64,000 nucleotides of DNA, from NCBI GenBank assembly GCA_017458335.1, contig JAFTFT010000029.1, positions 124,001 to 188,000 of the forward strand, given 5' to 3'. The position numbers were made by a program, and so were the translations under genes. Source of the DNA: Oscillospiraceae bacterium. Lineage in GTDB: Bacteria > Bacillota > Clostridia > Oscillospirales > Oscillospiraceae. The first letter of the stretch is position 1. The number at the start of each line of letters is the position of its first letter. Below the pieces are notes generated by a model. The model did no database searches. It was not told the origin of the DNA and saw only the letters and a program-made list of their open reading frames with translations. Positions 41,871-49,660 of this stretch are shown here, piece by piece.

Positions 41871-44800
41871 ATGGTCAGAAAATCCATGGACGGCAATGAA
41901 GCCGCCGCATACGCAAGCTACGCGTTTACCGAAGTCGCAACCATCTATCCCATCACCCCGTCGAGCCCCATGGCCAACCACGTGGACGAGTGGGCCGCCC
42001 ACGGGAGAAAGAATATTTTCGGCACCTCTGTCCGCCTGGTCGAGATGCAGGCCGAGGCCGGCGCCATCGCCGGCGTCCAGGGCGCGCTGGAGGCCGGCTC
42101 CCTCGCAACGACCTACACCTCGGCCCAGGGCCTGATGCTGATGATCCCGCCGATGTACCGCATCGCCGGCCTGAAGCTCCCCGCCGTCATGCATGTCGCG
42201 GCCCGCTCCGTCGCGGCCGGCAACGTCTCGATCTTCGGCGACCAGATGGACGTCATGGCATGCCGCCAGACCGGCTGGGCCCAGCTGGCCTCCTCCAGCG
42301 TGCAGGAGTGCATGGACCTGGGCGCGGTGGCCCACCTCGCCGCCATCAAGGGCCATCTGCCGGTGCAGCATTTCTTCGACGGCTTCCGCACCAGCCACGA
42401 GATCCAGAAGATCGAGGTCCTGGACTACGCCGATCTGGCAAAGATGGTGGACCGGGAAGAGCTGAAGAAGTTCCGGGACCGCGCCCTGAATCCCGAACAC
42501 CCCACCATCCGCAACATCAACGGCACGGACGACATCTGCTTCCAGTTCCGCGAAAGCGTGAACAAGACCTACGACGCCTTCCCGGCCGTGATGGAAGAGT
42601 ATATGAAGAAGATGTCCGAGCTCACCGGACGCGACTATCAGCTTTTTAATTATTATGGCGCCCCGGACGCCGAGCGCGTCGTGGTGGCCATGGGCTCGGT
42701 CTGCGAGGCCCTGCACGAAGTGGTGGACTATCTCAACGAAAAGGGCGAGAAGGTCGGCATGATCCAGATCCACCTCTTCCGTCCCTTCTCCCTGAAGCAC
42801 TTCCTCTCCGCCATCCCCGAGACCTGCCGGGCGCTCACCGCCCTCGACCGCACCAAGGAACCCGGCTCCCTGGGCGAGCCGCTCTTCGAGGACGTGAGCG
42901 CGGCGCTCTACGAGTCGGGCCGCAGCCTCACCCTGCTGGGCGGCCGCTACGGCCTGAGCTCCAAGGACACCACCCCGGCCCAGCTCAAGGCCGTCTTCGA
43001 CAACATGGCGGGCGAGAAGAAGAACCACTTCACCGTCGGCATCAATGACGACGTGACCCATCACTCGCTGCCCGTGGGCGAGAACATCGTCACCTCCGGC
43101 AAGTCCATCATCTCCTGCAAGTTCTGGGGCCTTGGCTCGGACGGCACCGTGGGCGCCAACAAGAACTCCTGCAAGATCATCGGCGACAACACCGACCAGT
43201 ATGTCCAGGCCTACTTCCAGTATGACGCGAAGAAGTCCGGCGGCCTTACGAGAAGCCACCTGCGCTTCGGGCACGAGCCGATCCGCTCTTCCTACTATGT
43301 CACGATGGCGGACTTTGTGGCCTGCCACAAGCAGAGCTATATCCAGACCTTCGACGTGGTCGGCGAGGTCAAGCCCGGCGGCATCTTCCTGCTGAACACC
43401 CACTGGAAGGGCGAAGAGCTGATCGCGAATCTCCCGAATCACGCAAAACGCCTTCTGGCCGAGCGGAAGATCAACTTCTATACCATCGACGCCACCGGCA
43501 TCGCGGAGGAAGTCGGCCTCGGCAACCGCACCAGCACGGTTCTGCAGGCGGCCTTCTTCAAACTCTCCGGCGTCCTGCCCATCGACCAGGCAGAAGAGTA
43601 CATGAAGACGGCGGTCATCAAGACCTTCTCCCGCAAGGGCGAGCGGATTGTCAATATGAACCTCGCCGCCATCGAACGCGGCCTGGAGAGCGTGGTGAAG
43701 ATCGAGGTTCCGGCCGAATGGGCGGAACTGAAGGATGAAGAGACCGCGCCGGACGCCTCCCTTCCGAGCTATGTCAATGAGATCCTGATCCCGATGAACA
43801 CGGCCAGGGGGGATGACATCCCGGTGAGCGCGATGATGCCCTACTCCGACGGCGTCTTCCCGACCGATACCGCGCGCTATGAAAAGCGCGGCGTGGCGGA
43901 CAACGTCCCCGTCTGGGATCCGGACAAGTGCATCGGCTGCAACCGCTGCTCTCTCGTCTGCCCCCACGCGGCGATCCGTCCCTTCCTGTTCACGGAAGAG
44001 GAGGCCGCCGCGGCGCCCGAGACCTGCGTCACGAAGAAGGCGCTGGGCAAGGGCTTTGAGAACTACCGCTACCGCATCCAGGTCGGCGTGCTCGACTGCC
44101 AGGGCTGCGGAAGCTGCGTGAACGTCTGCCCGGCCAAAGAAAAGGCCCTGAAGATGGTCCCGCTGGACGAGGTCCGCGAGGAGCAGAAAAACTTCGACTT
44201 CTGCCTGACGCTTTCCGAGAAAAAGAACCCGATGTCCCGCTTCTCCGCCAAGGGCAGCCAGTATGAGCAGCCCCTGTACGAGTTCAACGGCGCCTGCCCC
44301 GGCTGCGGCGAGACCCCGTACGTCAAGCTCCTGACCCAGCTCTTCGGCGACCGGATGTACGTGGCCAACGCCACCGGCTGCTCCCAGGCCTACGGCTTCT
44401 CGACCCCGAGCTTCCCGATGACCGTCAACAAGCGCGGCTTCGGCCCGGCCTTCTCCAACTCCCTGTTCGAGAACAACGCCGAGTTTGCCCTGGGCATTCG
44501 CCTCTCCGACGACCAGATCCGCGAGCAGATGAAGGCCCACGCCCGCAAGGTTCTGGAGGTCAGCTCGGACCGGCATCTCATCAACGCCCTGAGCGCCTGG
44601 CTGGATGCCGGCGACAACGTGGAAAAGACCGGCGAGGTCTCCGACGAGGTCCGCCATATGCTCCTGCACACCCATGAGGACAGCGAGGATATCCGCTTCC
44701 TGCGTGAGCGCCAGGACGCCCTCACCAAGAAGTCCGTCTGGATGGTGGGCGGCGACGGCTGGGCCTACGACATCGGCTACGGCGGGCTGGACCACGTCCT

Positions 44801-45380
44801 GGCCTCGGGCCTTGACCTCAACGTCCTGGTCATGGACAATGAGCTCTACGCCAACACCGGCGGACAGGCCTCCAAGGCCACCCCGATCGGCGCCTCGGTC
44901 CAGTTCGCGGCGGCCGGCAAGGCGACGGCGAAGAAGGACCTCGGCCTGATTCTCTCCAACTACGGCTATGTCTATGTGGCGCAGATCAACCTCGGTGCCA
45001 ACCCCGAGCACGCCATCAAGGCCCTGAAGGAAGCGGCCGCCTATAACGGACCGTCCATCGTCATCGCCTATTCCCCCTGCATCAACCACGGCCTCTCCAA
45101 GGGCATGTCCAAGGCCATGGACGAGGAGAAGGCCGCCACGGAATGCGGCTACTGGCCGCTGTGGCGCTACAACCCCGACCGCGAAGACGCGGGCGAGAAC
45201 CCGTTCCAGCTCGACTCCGGCGAGCCCAATGGCAAGCTGCGCGAGTACATGATGGGCGAGGTCCGCTTTGCCTCCCTGACCCGCACCTTCCCCGAGCGCG
45301 CCGAGCAGCTCTTCGCCGAGGCGGAGAAGTTCACCGCGCACCGCTATGCCAAGTACAAGCGACTGGCAGGCCAGGCCTGA
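41871..45380 (+). CDS. nifJ: Pyruvate:ferredoxin (flavodoxin) oxidoreductase
   Basis: The 1169-residue protein is a full-length, single-chain PFOR. The N-terminal pyruvate-binding domain has ATIYPITPSSPMANHVDEW. The two-cluster ferredoxin domain has CIGCNRCSLVCPHAAI and CQGCGSCVNVCPAKEKAL. The TPP domain has GACPGCGETPYVKLL and LVMDNELYANTGGQ. It oxidises pyruvate to acetyl-CoA and CO2 and reduces ferredoxin, the central step of energy metabolism in strict anaerobes. The ATG at 41871 is 8 bp from AGGAGG, whereas the ATG at 41865 is only 2 bp away. Codon use is strongly GC-biased, as in a highly expressed gene. Confidence 0.97.
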   Translation: MVRKSMDGNEAAAYASYAFTEVATIYPITPSSPMANHVDEWAAHGRKNIFGTSVRLVEMQAEAGAIAGVQGALEAGSLATTYTSAQGLMLMIPPMYRIAGLKLPAVMHVAARSVAAGNVSIFGDQMDVMACRQTGWAQLASSSVQECMDLGAVAHLAAIKGHLPVQHFFDGFRTSHEIQKIEVLDYADLAKMVDREELKKFRDRALNPEHPTIRNINGTDDICFQFRESVNKTYDAFPAVMEEYMKKMSELTGRDYQLFNYYGAPDAERVVVAMGSVCEALHEVVDYLNEKGEKVGMIQIHLFRPFSLKHFLSAIPETCRALTALDRTKEPGSLGEPLFEDVSAALYESGRSLTLLGGRYGLSSKDTTPAQLKAVFDNMAGEKKNHFTVGINDDVTHHSLPVGENIVTSGKSIISCKFWGLGSDGTVGANKNSCKIIGDNTDQYVQAYFQYDAKKSGGLTRSHLRFGHEPIRSSYYVTMADFVACHKQSYIQTFDVVGEVKPGGIFLLNTHWKGEELIANLPNHAKRLLAERKINFYTIDATGIAEEVGLGNRTSTVLQAAFFKLSGVLPIDQAEEYMKTAVIKTFSRKGERIVNMNLAAIERGLESVVKIEVPAEWAELKDEETAPDASLPSYVNEILIPMNTARGDDIPVSAMMPYSDGVFPTDTARYEKRGVADNVPVWDPDKCIGCNRCSLVCPHAAIRPFLFTEEEAAAAPETCVTKKALGKGFENYRYRIQVGVLDCQGCGSCVNVCPAKEKALKMVPLDEVREEQKNFDFCLTLSEKKNPMSRFSAKGSQYEQPLYEFNGACPGCGETPYVKLLTQLFGDRMYVANATGCSQAYGFSTPSFPMTVNKRGFGPAFSNSLFENNAEFALGIRLSDDQIREQMKAHARKVLEVSSDRHLINALSAWLDAGDNVEKTGEVSDEVRHMLLHTHEDSEDIRFLRERQDALTKKSVWMVGGDGWAYDIGYGGLDHVLASGLDLNVLVMDNELYANTGGQASKATPIGASVQFAAAGKATAKKDLGLILSNYGYVYVAQINLGANPEHAIKALKEAAAYNGPSIVIAYSPCINHGLSKGMSKAMDEEKAATECGYWPLWRYNPDREDAGENPFQLDSGEPNGKLREYMMGEVRFASLTRTFPERAEQLFAEAEKFTAHRYAKYKRLAGQA

Positions 45381-45406
45381 TCCCGGGGACGCATAAGAAT
45401 TTTCCT

Positions 45407-45424
45407 CCCCCACATGGGCGGGGG
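45407..45424 (+). terminator. Weak stem-loop after the oxidoreductase gene
   Basis: CCCCC (45407-45411) can pair with GGGGG (45420-45424). It may be a terminator or a decayed member of the palindromic family. The rest of the 343 bp up to the next gene is AT-rich and holds only that gene's promoter. Confidence 0.35.
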
Positions 45425-45667
45425 TCGTAAGACAGTTTAATATTGTTTTGCAGGGACGGCATGACTTACGGAGTCATGCCGTTTCCTGTTTCATCAGTTC
45501 ATCAAACAGAATTTTACCGTTTCGCTGCAATCACTGCTAATCGAACGCGGTTTGAATTGAATAAAACAGTCCCACCGTTAAGTACACGTTCAATTATCCT
45601 CATGCGCTCTTTATTGATCCGATTTTGAAAGTCAAAGAATAATTTTAGGATTTCATTCCAAAAATTA

Positions 45668-45696
45668 TTGATTTCTTCATTCTTTTTGGATATACT
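45668..45696 (+). promoter_or_regulatory. Promoter of the DUF4143 ATPase gene
   Basis: TTGATT (45668-45673), a 17-bp spacer and TATACT (45691-45696), 28 bp before the start codon. Confidence 0.6.
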
Positions 45697-45723
45697 TTTG
45701 CTGAGCAAAAATGGAGGTGCGCC

Positions 45724-46944
45724 ATGGCACAGAAAAGATTGGAACGAAAGGAATATTTGGATAAACTGATCGGCTTTCGCGATAAGCAGCTGATCAAGGT
45801 GGTAACCGGCGTCCGGCGCTGTGGCAAGTCTACATTACTGGAGATATACCAGGACTATCTGCGCGCAAATGGAGTGAAAGAGGAGCAGATCATAGCCGTT
45901 AATCTGGAAGACTTTGACTTCTTTGCGCTCCGTGAGCCCGCTGCGCTTCACAGATATATCAAGGAGCGTCTCGTACCCGGGAAAATGACATATGTGTTTG
46001 TTGACGAAATCCAGCATTGCACAGACTTTCCTTCTGTGATCGATAGTCTCTATATCCGGAAAAATGTCGATGTATATCTCACCGGTTCCAACGCCTATAT
46101 GCTTTCCAGCGAGATCGCTACGCTGATCTCGGGGAGATATGTCGAGATAAAAATGTTGCCTCTGTCCTTCCGCGAATATGTACTCGCAACCGGGGACAAC
46201 GACAACCTTGCGGCAAAGTATAGGCAGTACATCCAGGGAAGCTCCTTCCCTTATTCGCTGGAGCTGAAGGACAATCCGAGTGCTTTGCACGATTATTTGG
46301 AGGGCGTTTACCATACCATCGTCGTTAAGGATATCGCCGCACGCAAAAAGATTTCGGATACCATGATGTTGGAGAGCGTGACACGCTTTGTGTTCGACAG
46401 CATCGGCAGCCAGCTTTCAACAAAAAAGATTGCAGATACCATGACCTCTTCTGGCAGAAAGATCGACGTAAAGACTGTGGAGCGGTACCTTGAAGGTTTG
46501 ATGGAGAGTTTCATCATTTATCAGGCAAAGCGCTACAACATTCGAGGGAAGCAGTATCTGAAGACGTTGGAAAAATACTATGTGGTCGATATCGGCATGC
46601 GCTATATGCTGCTCGGCACAAGCGGCACGGATGTGGGGCATATTCTTGAGAACATCGTTTATCTGGAACTGCTTCGCAGAGGATATGAGGTCTATATCGG
46701 AAAGATTGATGATCTGGAAGTGGATTTTGTCGCTCGTGGGAACAAAGGGGTGCAGTATATTCAGGTCGCAGCCAGTGTTCGAGACGAAAACACTCTTCGT
46801 CGTGAGCTTGCCTCTCTGCAGCGCATTTCCGACAACTATCCCAAAGTGATACTGACCCTTGACGAAGATCCCGAAGCGGATTATGAAGGTATCCGCCGGA
46901 TCAATGCTCTGGACTGGCTGGTTGGAAAAGCGGAATTAAATTGA
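45724..46944 (+). CDS. AAA-family ATPase with DUF4143 domain
   Basis: The 406-residue protein has an AAA_14-type ATPase domain (Walker A VVTGVRRCGKSTLLE, Walker B TYVFVDEIQ, then LTGSNAYMLSSEIATLISGRY). This is followed by a C-terminal DUF4143 nuclease-like domain (TLEKYYVVDIGMRYMLLG and ILENIVYLELLRRGYEVYIGKIDDLEVDFVA, with PD-(D/E)XK-like acidic residues). The family is widespread in Firmicutes and archaea, often in accessory DNA, and its role is not established. Codon use is AT-richer than in the flanking genes, which suggests transfer. A GGAGGTG site precedes the ATG. Confidence 0.85.
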   Translation: MAQKRLERKEYLDKLIGFRDKQLIKVVTGVRRCGKSTLLEIYQDYLRANGVKEEQIIAVNLEDFDFFALREPAALHRYIKERLVPGKMTYVFVDEIQHCTDFPSVIDSLYIRKNVDVYLTGSNAYMLSSEIATLISGRYVEIKMLPLSFREYVLATGDNDNLAAKYRQYIQGSSFPYSLELKDNPSALHDYLEGVYHTIVVKDIAARKKISDTMMLESVTRFVFDSIGSQLSTKKIADTMTSSGRKIDVKTVERYLEGLMESFIIYQAKRYNIRGKQYLKTLEKYYVVDIGMRYMLLGTSGTDVGHILENIVYLELLRRGYEVYIGKIDDLEVDFVARGNKGVQYIQVAASVRDENTLRRELASLQRISDNYPKVILTLDEDPEADYEGIRRINALDWLVGKAELN

Positions 46945-46979
46945 ATCTATATGCAGGTTCATCATGAGGAGATAAAAAG

Positions 46980-47018
46980 ATGGCAAGATATAGTGTAAAC
47001 AATTATACGGTCGAAAAC
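46980..47018 (+). pseudogene. Truncated start of a DUF262-like gene
   Basis: An ATG with a good GAGGAG site opens MARYSVNNYTVEN, close to the usual N-terminus of DUF262/GmrSD-type proteins (MAKYSVNQ...). The frame then enters copied DNA from the end of the neighbouring YkvI-like gene (from 47019) and stops at 47102 after 40 codons. Only about 13 codons are original, so the family call rests on a short match. Confidence 0.4.
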
Positions 47019-47055
47019 TTACTTTCCAGCCTTGGAGATCCTGTAAATACCGTTA
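47019..47055. repeat. Copy A of the YkvI-like gene 3' end
   Basis: TTACTTTCCAGCCTTGGAGA (47019-47038) and the following bases to about 47055 match the true gene end at 47190-47226 (TTACTTGCCGGCCTTGGAAA and onward), including the stop codon complement TTA. Confidence 0.75.
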
Positions 47056-47093
47056 TAGCAATATCCCCCGCCGCAGGCGGGGGATATTGCTAT
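47055..47093. repeat. Palindromic element, copy 3
   Basis: An 18-bp perfect stem, ATAGCAATATCCCCCGCC (47055-47072) with its complement (47076-47093), around a GCA loop. It lies between gene-end copies A and B. Confidence 0.85.
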
Positions 47094-47105
47094 CATTTAT
47101 GAGGT

Positions 47106-47143
47106 TTACTTTCCAGCCTTCGAAATCTTGTAGCTGCCGATAA
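47106..47143. repeat. Copy B of the YkvI-like gene 3' end
   Basis: TTACTTTCCAGCCTTCGAAA (47106-47125) and the following bases to about 47143 are a second imperfect copy of the gene end. The copies start at 47019, 47106 and 47190, spaced 87 and 84 bp. Confidence 0.75.
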
Positions 47144-47146
47144 CAA

Positions 47147-47173
47147 GTATCTCCCGCCTTCGGCGGGAGATAC
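47147..47173. repeat. Palindromic element, copy 4
   Basis: A 12-bp perfect stem GTATCTCCCGCC (47147-47158) with complement (47162-47173) and a TTC loop, between gene-end copy B and the real gene end. Confidence 0.8.
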
Positions 47174-47189
47174 CAAACAGTTCTGGAGC

Positions 47190-48362
47190 TTACTTGCCGG
47201 CCTTGGAAATCTTGTAGATACCGATGGTCAGCATCGGGATGACATAGACGATCAGGAAGCCCCAGCAGATCGTGCCGTAGCCCTTGGCGATCAGTCCGGT
47301 CAGGCCGAAGGTGGAGACCGCGACGCCCAGCAGGGTCAGGCCGATGGCAACCACGGGACGGACCCAGGTCGGGGTGGCTTCGCCGTTCCTGGCCGAGGTG
47401 ATCTCAATGCGGTCGTCGACGGCCTTGATGAAGCCGGCGCCGGTCTCAATCAGGGTACCGAAGAGGACGATCTCGAAGATGACGTACAGCCACTTCATAT
47501 CGAGCTTGCTGAAGATGGCGGAGACGGCGGTGCCGTTGTTGTTGGCGTTGTAGACCGCCTCGGGCAGGGCGCCGCCCATGGCGATGAGCAGCAGGAAGGC
47601 CGGAACCACGCCGATGACGCCGGCGAGCAGACCGCAGACGACCGCCTGCTTTCTGGTCTCGCATTCACGCACGGTGTAGAGAATGGCCGGAACGATGCCC
47701 AGGTTGTAGAAGGAATACTTGAAGCCGTCGACAATGGCGCTCCAGAGGCTCATGCCGCCCAGGGTGTAGGTGACGGTCTCGCCGGAGGCGTTGACGACGT
47801 CCTTGGTGTACTCGCCGGCGCCGGCCGCGAAGGCCTCGCTGATCTGGGGACCGAACTTCACGAAGCATATGATCATGAACACCGCGTACACGGCGTACAG
47901 GATGTAGGACCAGAAGGAGAGAACCTTCTCGATGGTCTCGGTGCCTCTGAGAATCAGGTAGATGATGCCGAGGGACAGGATGATGACGCCGACCCAGCCG
48001 GTCCAGCCGGTGAGATCCGCGATCATGCTGCTGGCGGTGGCGTTGATGACGCCCAGCACGATGAGCATCAGCACGATGTAGCAGACCTCGTACAGATAGC
48101 CGACGGGTCCCAGCAGCTTCTGGCTCATGTTGTTGTAGTCGTACACCTTGAAGGTACGGCAGAACTCAAAGGTTGCCGCCGCGACGACAGCCCAGACGAG
48201 GGTCGTGATGATCATGCCGACGATGCCGTGGCCCATGCCGTGGATGCCGAAGTACTGTGCGATCTCGTTGCCGGTGCCGTAGCCGCCGCCGATGACGACG
48301 GACTGGAACAGGAAGCCGGGAACCAGATAGCGGAACAGCCCGAATTTTTTCTTGTTGTCCAT
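47190..48362 (-). CDS. YkvI-like membrane transporter
   Basis: The 390-residue protein has about ten to eleven membrane helices and resembles the YkvI family of uncharacterised transporters. It begins with a basic stretch, then LVPGFLFQSVVIGGGYGTGNEIAQYF, whose GGGYGTG resembles the broken-helix substrate site of LeuT/APC-fold carriers. It is the last gene of a minus-strand cluster with class III and class I aminotransferases, so an amino acid or amine substrate is inferred. AAGGAGG precedes the ATG. Its last codons and stop are copied twice downstream beside palindromic elements. Confidence 0.72.
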   Translation of the reverse strand: MDNKKKFGLFRYLVPGFLFQSVVIGGGYGTGNEIAQYFGIHGMGHGIVGMIITTLVWAVVAAATFEFCRTFKVYDYNNMSQKLLGPVGYLYEVCYIVLMLIVLGVINATASSMIADLTGWTGWVGVIILSLGIIYLILRGTETIEKVLSFWSYILYAVYAVFMIICFVKFGPQISEAFAAGAGEYTKDVVNASGETVTYTLGGMSLWSAIVDGFKYSFYNLGIVPAILYTVRECETRKQAVVCGLLAGVIGVVPAFLLLIAMGGALPEAVYNANNNGTAVSAIFSKLDMKWLYVIFEIVLFGTLIETGAGFIKAVDDRIEITSARNGEATPTWVRPVVAIGLTLLGVAVSTFGLTGLIAKGYGTICWGFLIVYVIPMLTIGIYKISKAGK

Positions 48363-48383
48363 GGATTTTATCCTCCTTTTCTA

Positions 48384-48421
48384 TTTGCAAAACCGGAGAA
48401 CCGGTTGTTGCCGAATGATGC
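48384..48421. repeat. Direct repeat A carrying a terminator-like hairpin
   Basis: GCAAAACCGGAGAACCGGTT (48387-48406) with flanking bases matches repeat B at 48466-48505, 82 bp away. Each copy contains AACCGG-loop-CCGGTT which, on the minus strand, is followed by TTTGC, like an intrinsic terminator for the aminotransferase gene. Confidence 0.7.
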
Positions 48422-48425
48422 TTTG

Positions 48426-48450
48426 CTCTGCCGGCCTCCGGCCGGCAGAG
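48426..48450. repeat. Palindromic element, copy 5
   Basis: CTCTGCCGGCC (48426-48436) and GGCCGGCAGAG (48440-48450) around a TCC loop, placed between direct repeats A and B. Confidence 0.75.
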
Positions 48451-48465
48451 AGGTCCTCTTCCCGA

Positions 48466-48505
48466 TATGCAAAACCGGAAAACCGGTTGTTGCCTAATGT
48501 GATGC
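48466..48505. repeat. Direct repeat B carrying a terminator-like hairpin
   Basis: GCAAAACCGGAAAACCGGTT (48469-48488) with flanking bases is the second copy. It lies 43 bp beyond the aminotransferase stop codon and is probably the original terminator position. Confidence 0.7.
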
Positions 48506-48547
48506 CAAGGGTCAGACACTGTGCTGCCGGGCAGACAGGGGCGGTGC

Positions 48548-49660
48548 TTAGGTGCCTGACTTCTCCGCGCGCTCCAGGGCCGAGATCAGCCGCGGCAGGT
48601 TCCGCAGCACCGGGACGCAGAGCCGGACCGAGCGCTCGTCCAGGCCGTCGAAGTCCAGGCCCGTGAGCGCCAGCACGCCCGCGTCGATGAGAAGCTGCTG
48701 CAGGTTGCCGTCCTCCTGCAGCATGAGCGTGCAGATGGGGACCCTGACGTCGGTCTTCAGCATGCGGATCCTTGTCCCGATCACCTCGGCGATCTGGCGC
48801 TTGGCGCTGCTGAAGTCATCCGCGTGCGAAGTCGGGAAATCCGGATCGGTCAGGGCGGCGGCGCAGGCGCGGCGCTGGATGTCGCTGAGGACGTAGGGGT
48901 TGCTGCACTGGCGGAGCATCGCCGTGAGCGTCGGCGGCAGCACCAGATAGCCCGCCCGCAGATTCGCCAGGCCGAAGCCCTTGGAGAAGGTGCGGATGAT
49001 GATCAGGTTGTCGTAGCGGTCCATCAGGGTCATGGCGCTCTCCTCCCGTGGGAGGAAGTCGCCGTAGGCCTCGTCCACGACGCAGAAGGCCCCGGCCGCC
49101 GCGGCGGCGCGGCAGAGCCGCTCCACATCGCCGAGGGGCATGGTCTGGCCGGTGGGGTTGTTCGGCCGGTCGACATAGAAGAAGGCCGTCTTCTCGGTCA
49201 GCAGCGGGAGCAGATCCTCCGCGGCCGCCCGGCCGTTTTCCTTCCTGCGCATGGGCACGCCCCGGTAGGTCATGCCGAAGCGGCGCACGCTCTCCACCAT
49301 GTCGGTGAAGGTCGGAAGAAAGCCGATCACCTCGTCCCGGACGCTCTGGGCGAAGAGGTTGTTGAGGCAGTAGATGCCCGAGACGCTTCCGTCGGAGAAG
49401 AAGAGCATGTCCTCGGTGAGGGCCGCCTGTTTCCGCCAGAAGTTGATGACGCTCTCATAGAGGCAGATGTCGTGGGGGTAGTCCTGCAGATGCCCCAGGT
49501 CGATGTTCTGCAGCGAGACGCCGGCCGCGGCCGGATAGCCGTAGGGGTTGACCCCCATGGTGCAGTCGAGAAGCTTTTCCGGATCCGGCGGCGCCGCCAC
49601 GGCATAGCTCTTGGCGGGGACGGTCAGGGGCGTACGAAACGGATAGTCCATCTTTTTCAC
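48548..49660 (-). CDS. Class I/II aminotransferase, histidinol-phosphate aminotransferase-like
   Basis: The 370-residue protein has the HisC/CobD-type fold: CTMGVNPYGYP, FFSDGSVSGIYCLN, YVDRPNNPTGQTMP, CVVDEAYGDFLP and IIIRTFSKGFGLANLRAGYL with the Schiff-base Lys. HisC-like proteins outside his operons act on varied amino acids. Its ATG overlaps the stop of the class III aminotransferase (ATGA), so two transaminases are translated together ahead of a transporter gene. The gene is not part of a histidine operon. Confidence 0.8.
   Translation of the reverse strand: MKKMDYPFRTPLTVPAKSYAVAAPPDPEKLLDCTMGVNPYGYPAAAGVSLQNIDLGHLQDYPHDICLYESVINFWRKQAALTEDMLFFSDGSVSGIYCLNNLFAQSVRDEVIGFLPTFTDMVESVRRFGMTYRGVPMRRKENGRAAAEDLLPLLTEKTAFFYVDRPNNPTGQTMPLGDVERLCRAAAAAGAFCVVDEAYGDFLPREESAMTLMDRYDNLIIIRTFSKGFGLANLRAGYLVLPPTLTAMLRQCSNPYVLSDIQRRACAAALTDPDFPTSHADDFSSAKRQIAEVIGTRIRMLKTDVRVPICTLMLQEDGNLQQLLIDAGVLALTGLDFDGLDERSVRLCVPVLRNLPRLISALERAEKSGT

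Noticed and set aside
41548..41871. 107-codon minus-strand frame between the MinD-like and oxidoreductase genes
   Set aside because: No ribosome binding site, overlaps the oxidoreductase promoter, and the translation matches no family I know.
41868..45413. 1181-codon open frame on the minus strand
   Set aside because: Antisense shadow of the pyruvate:ferredoxin oxidoreductase gene. The plus-strand product has all family motifs. The frame stays open because of GC-rich third positions.
45514..45708. 64-codon minus-strand frame between oxidoreductase and DUF4143 genes
   Set aside because: It needs a TTG start with no ribosome binding site and overlaps the promoter of the DUF4143 gene.
48384..48505. 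Direct repeats with a spacer considered as a two-repeat CRISPR
   Set aside because: The spacer is a palindromic element found at other loci, the repeats contain a terminator hairpin, and no cas gene is present.
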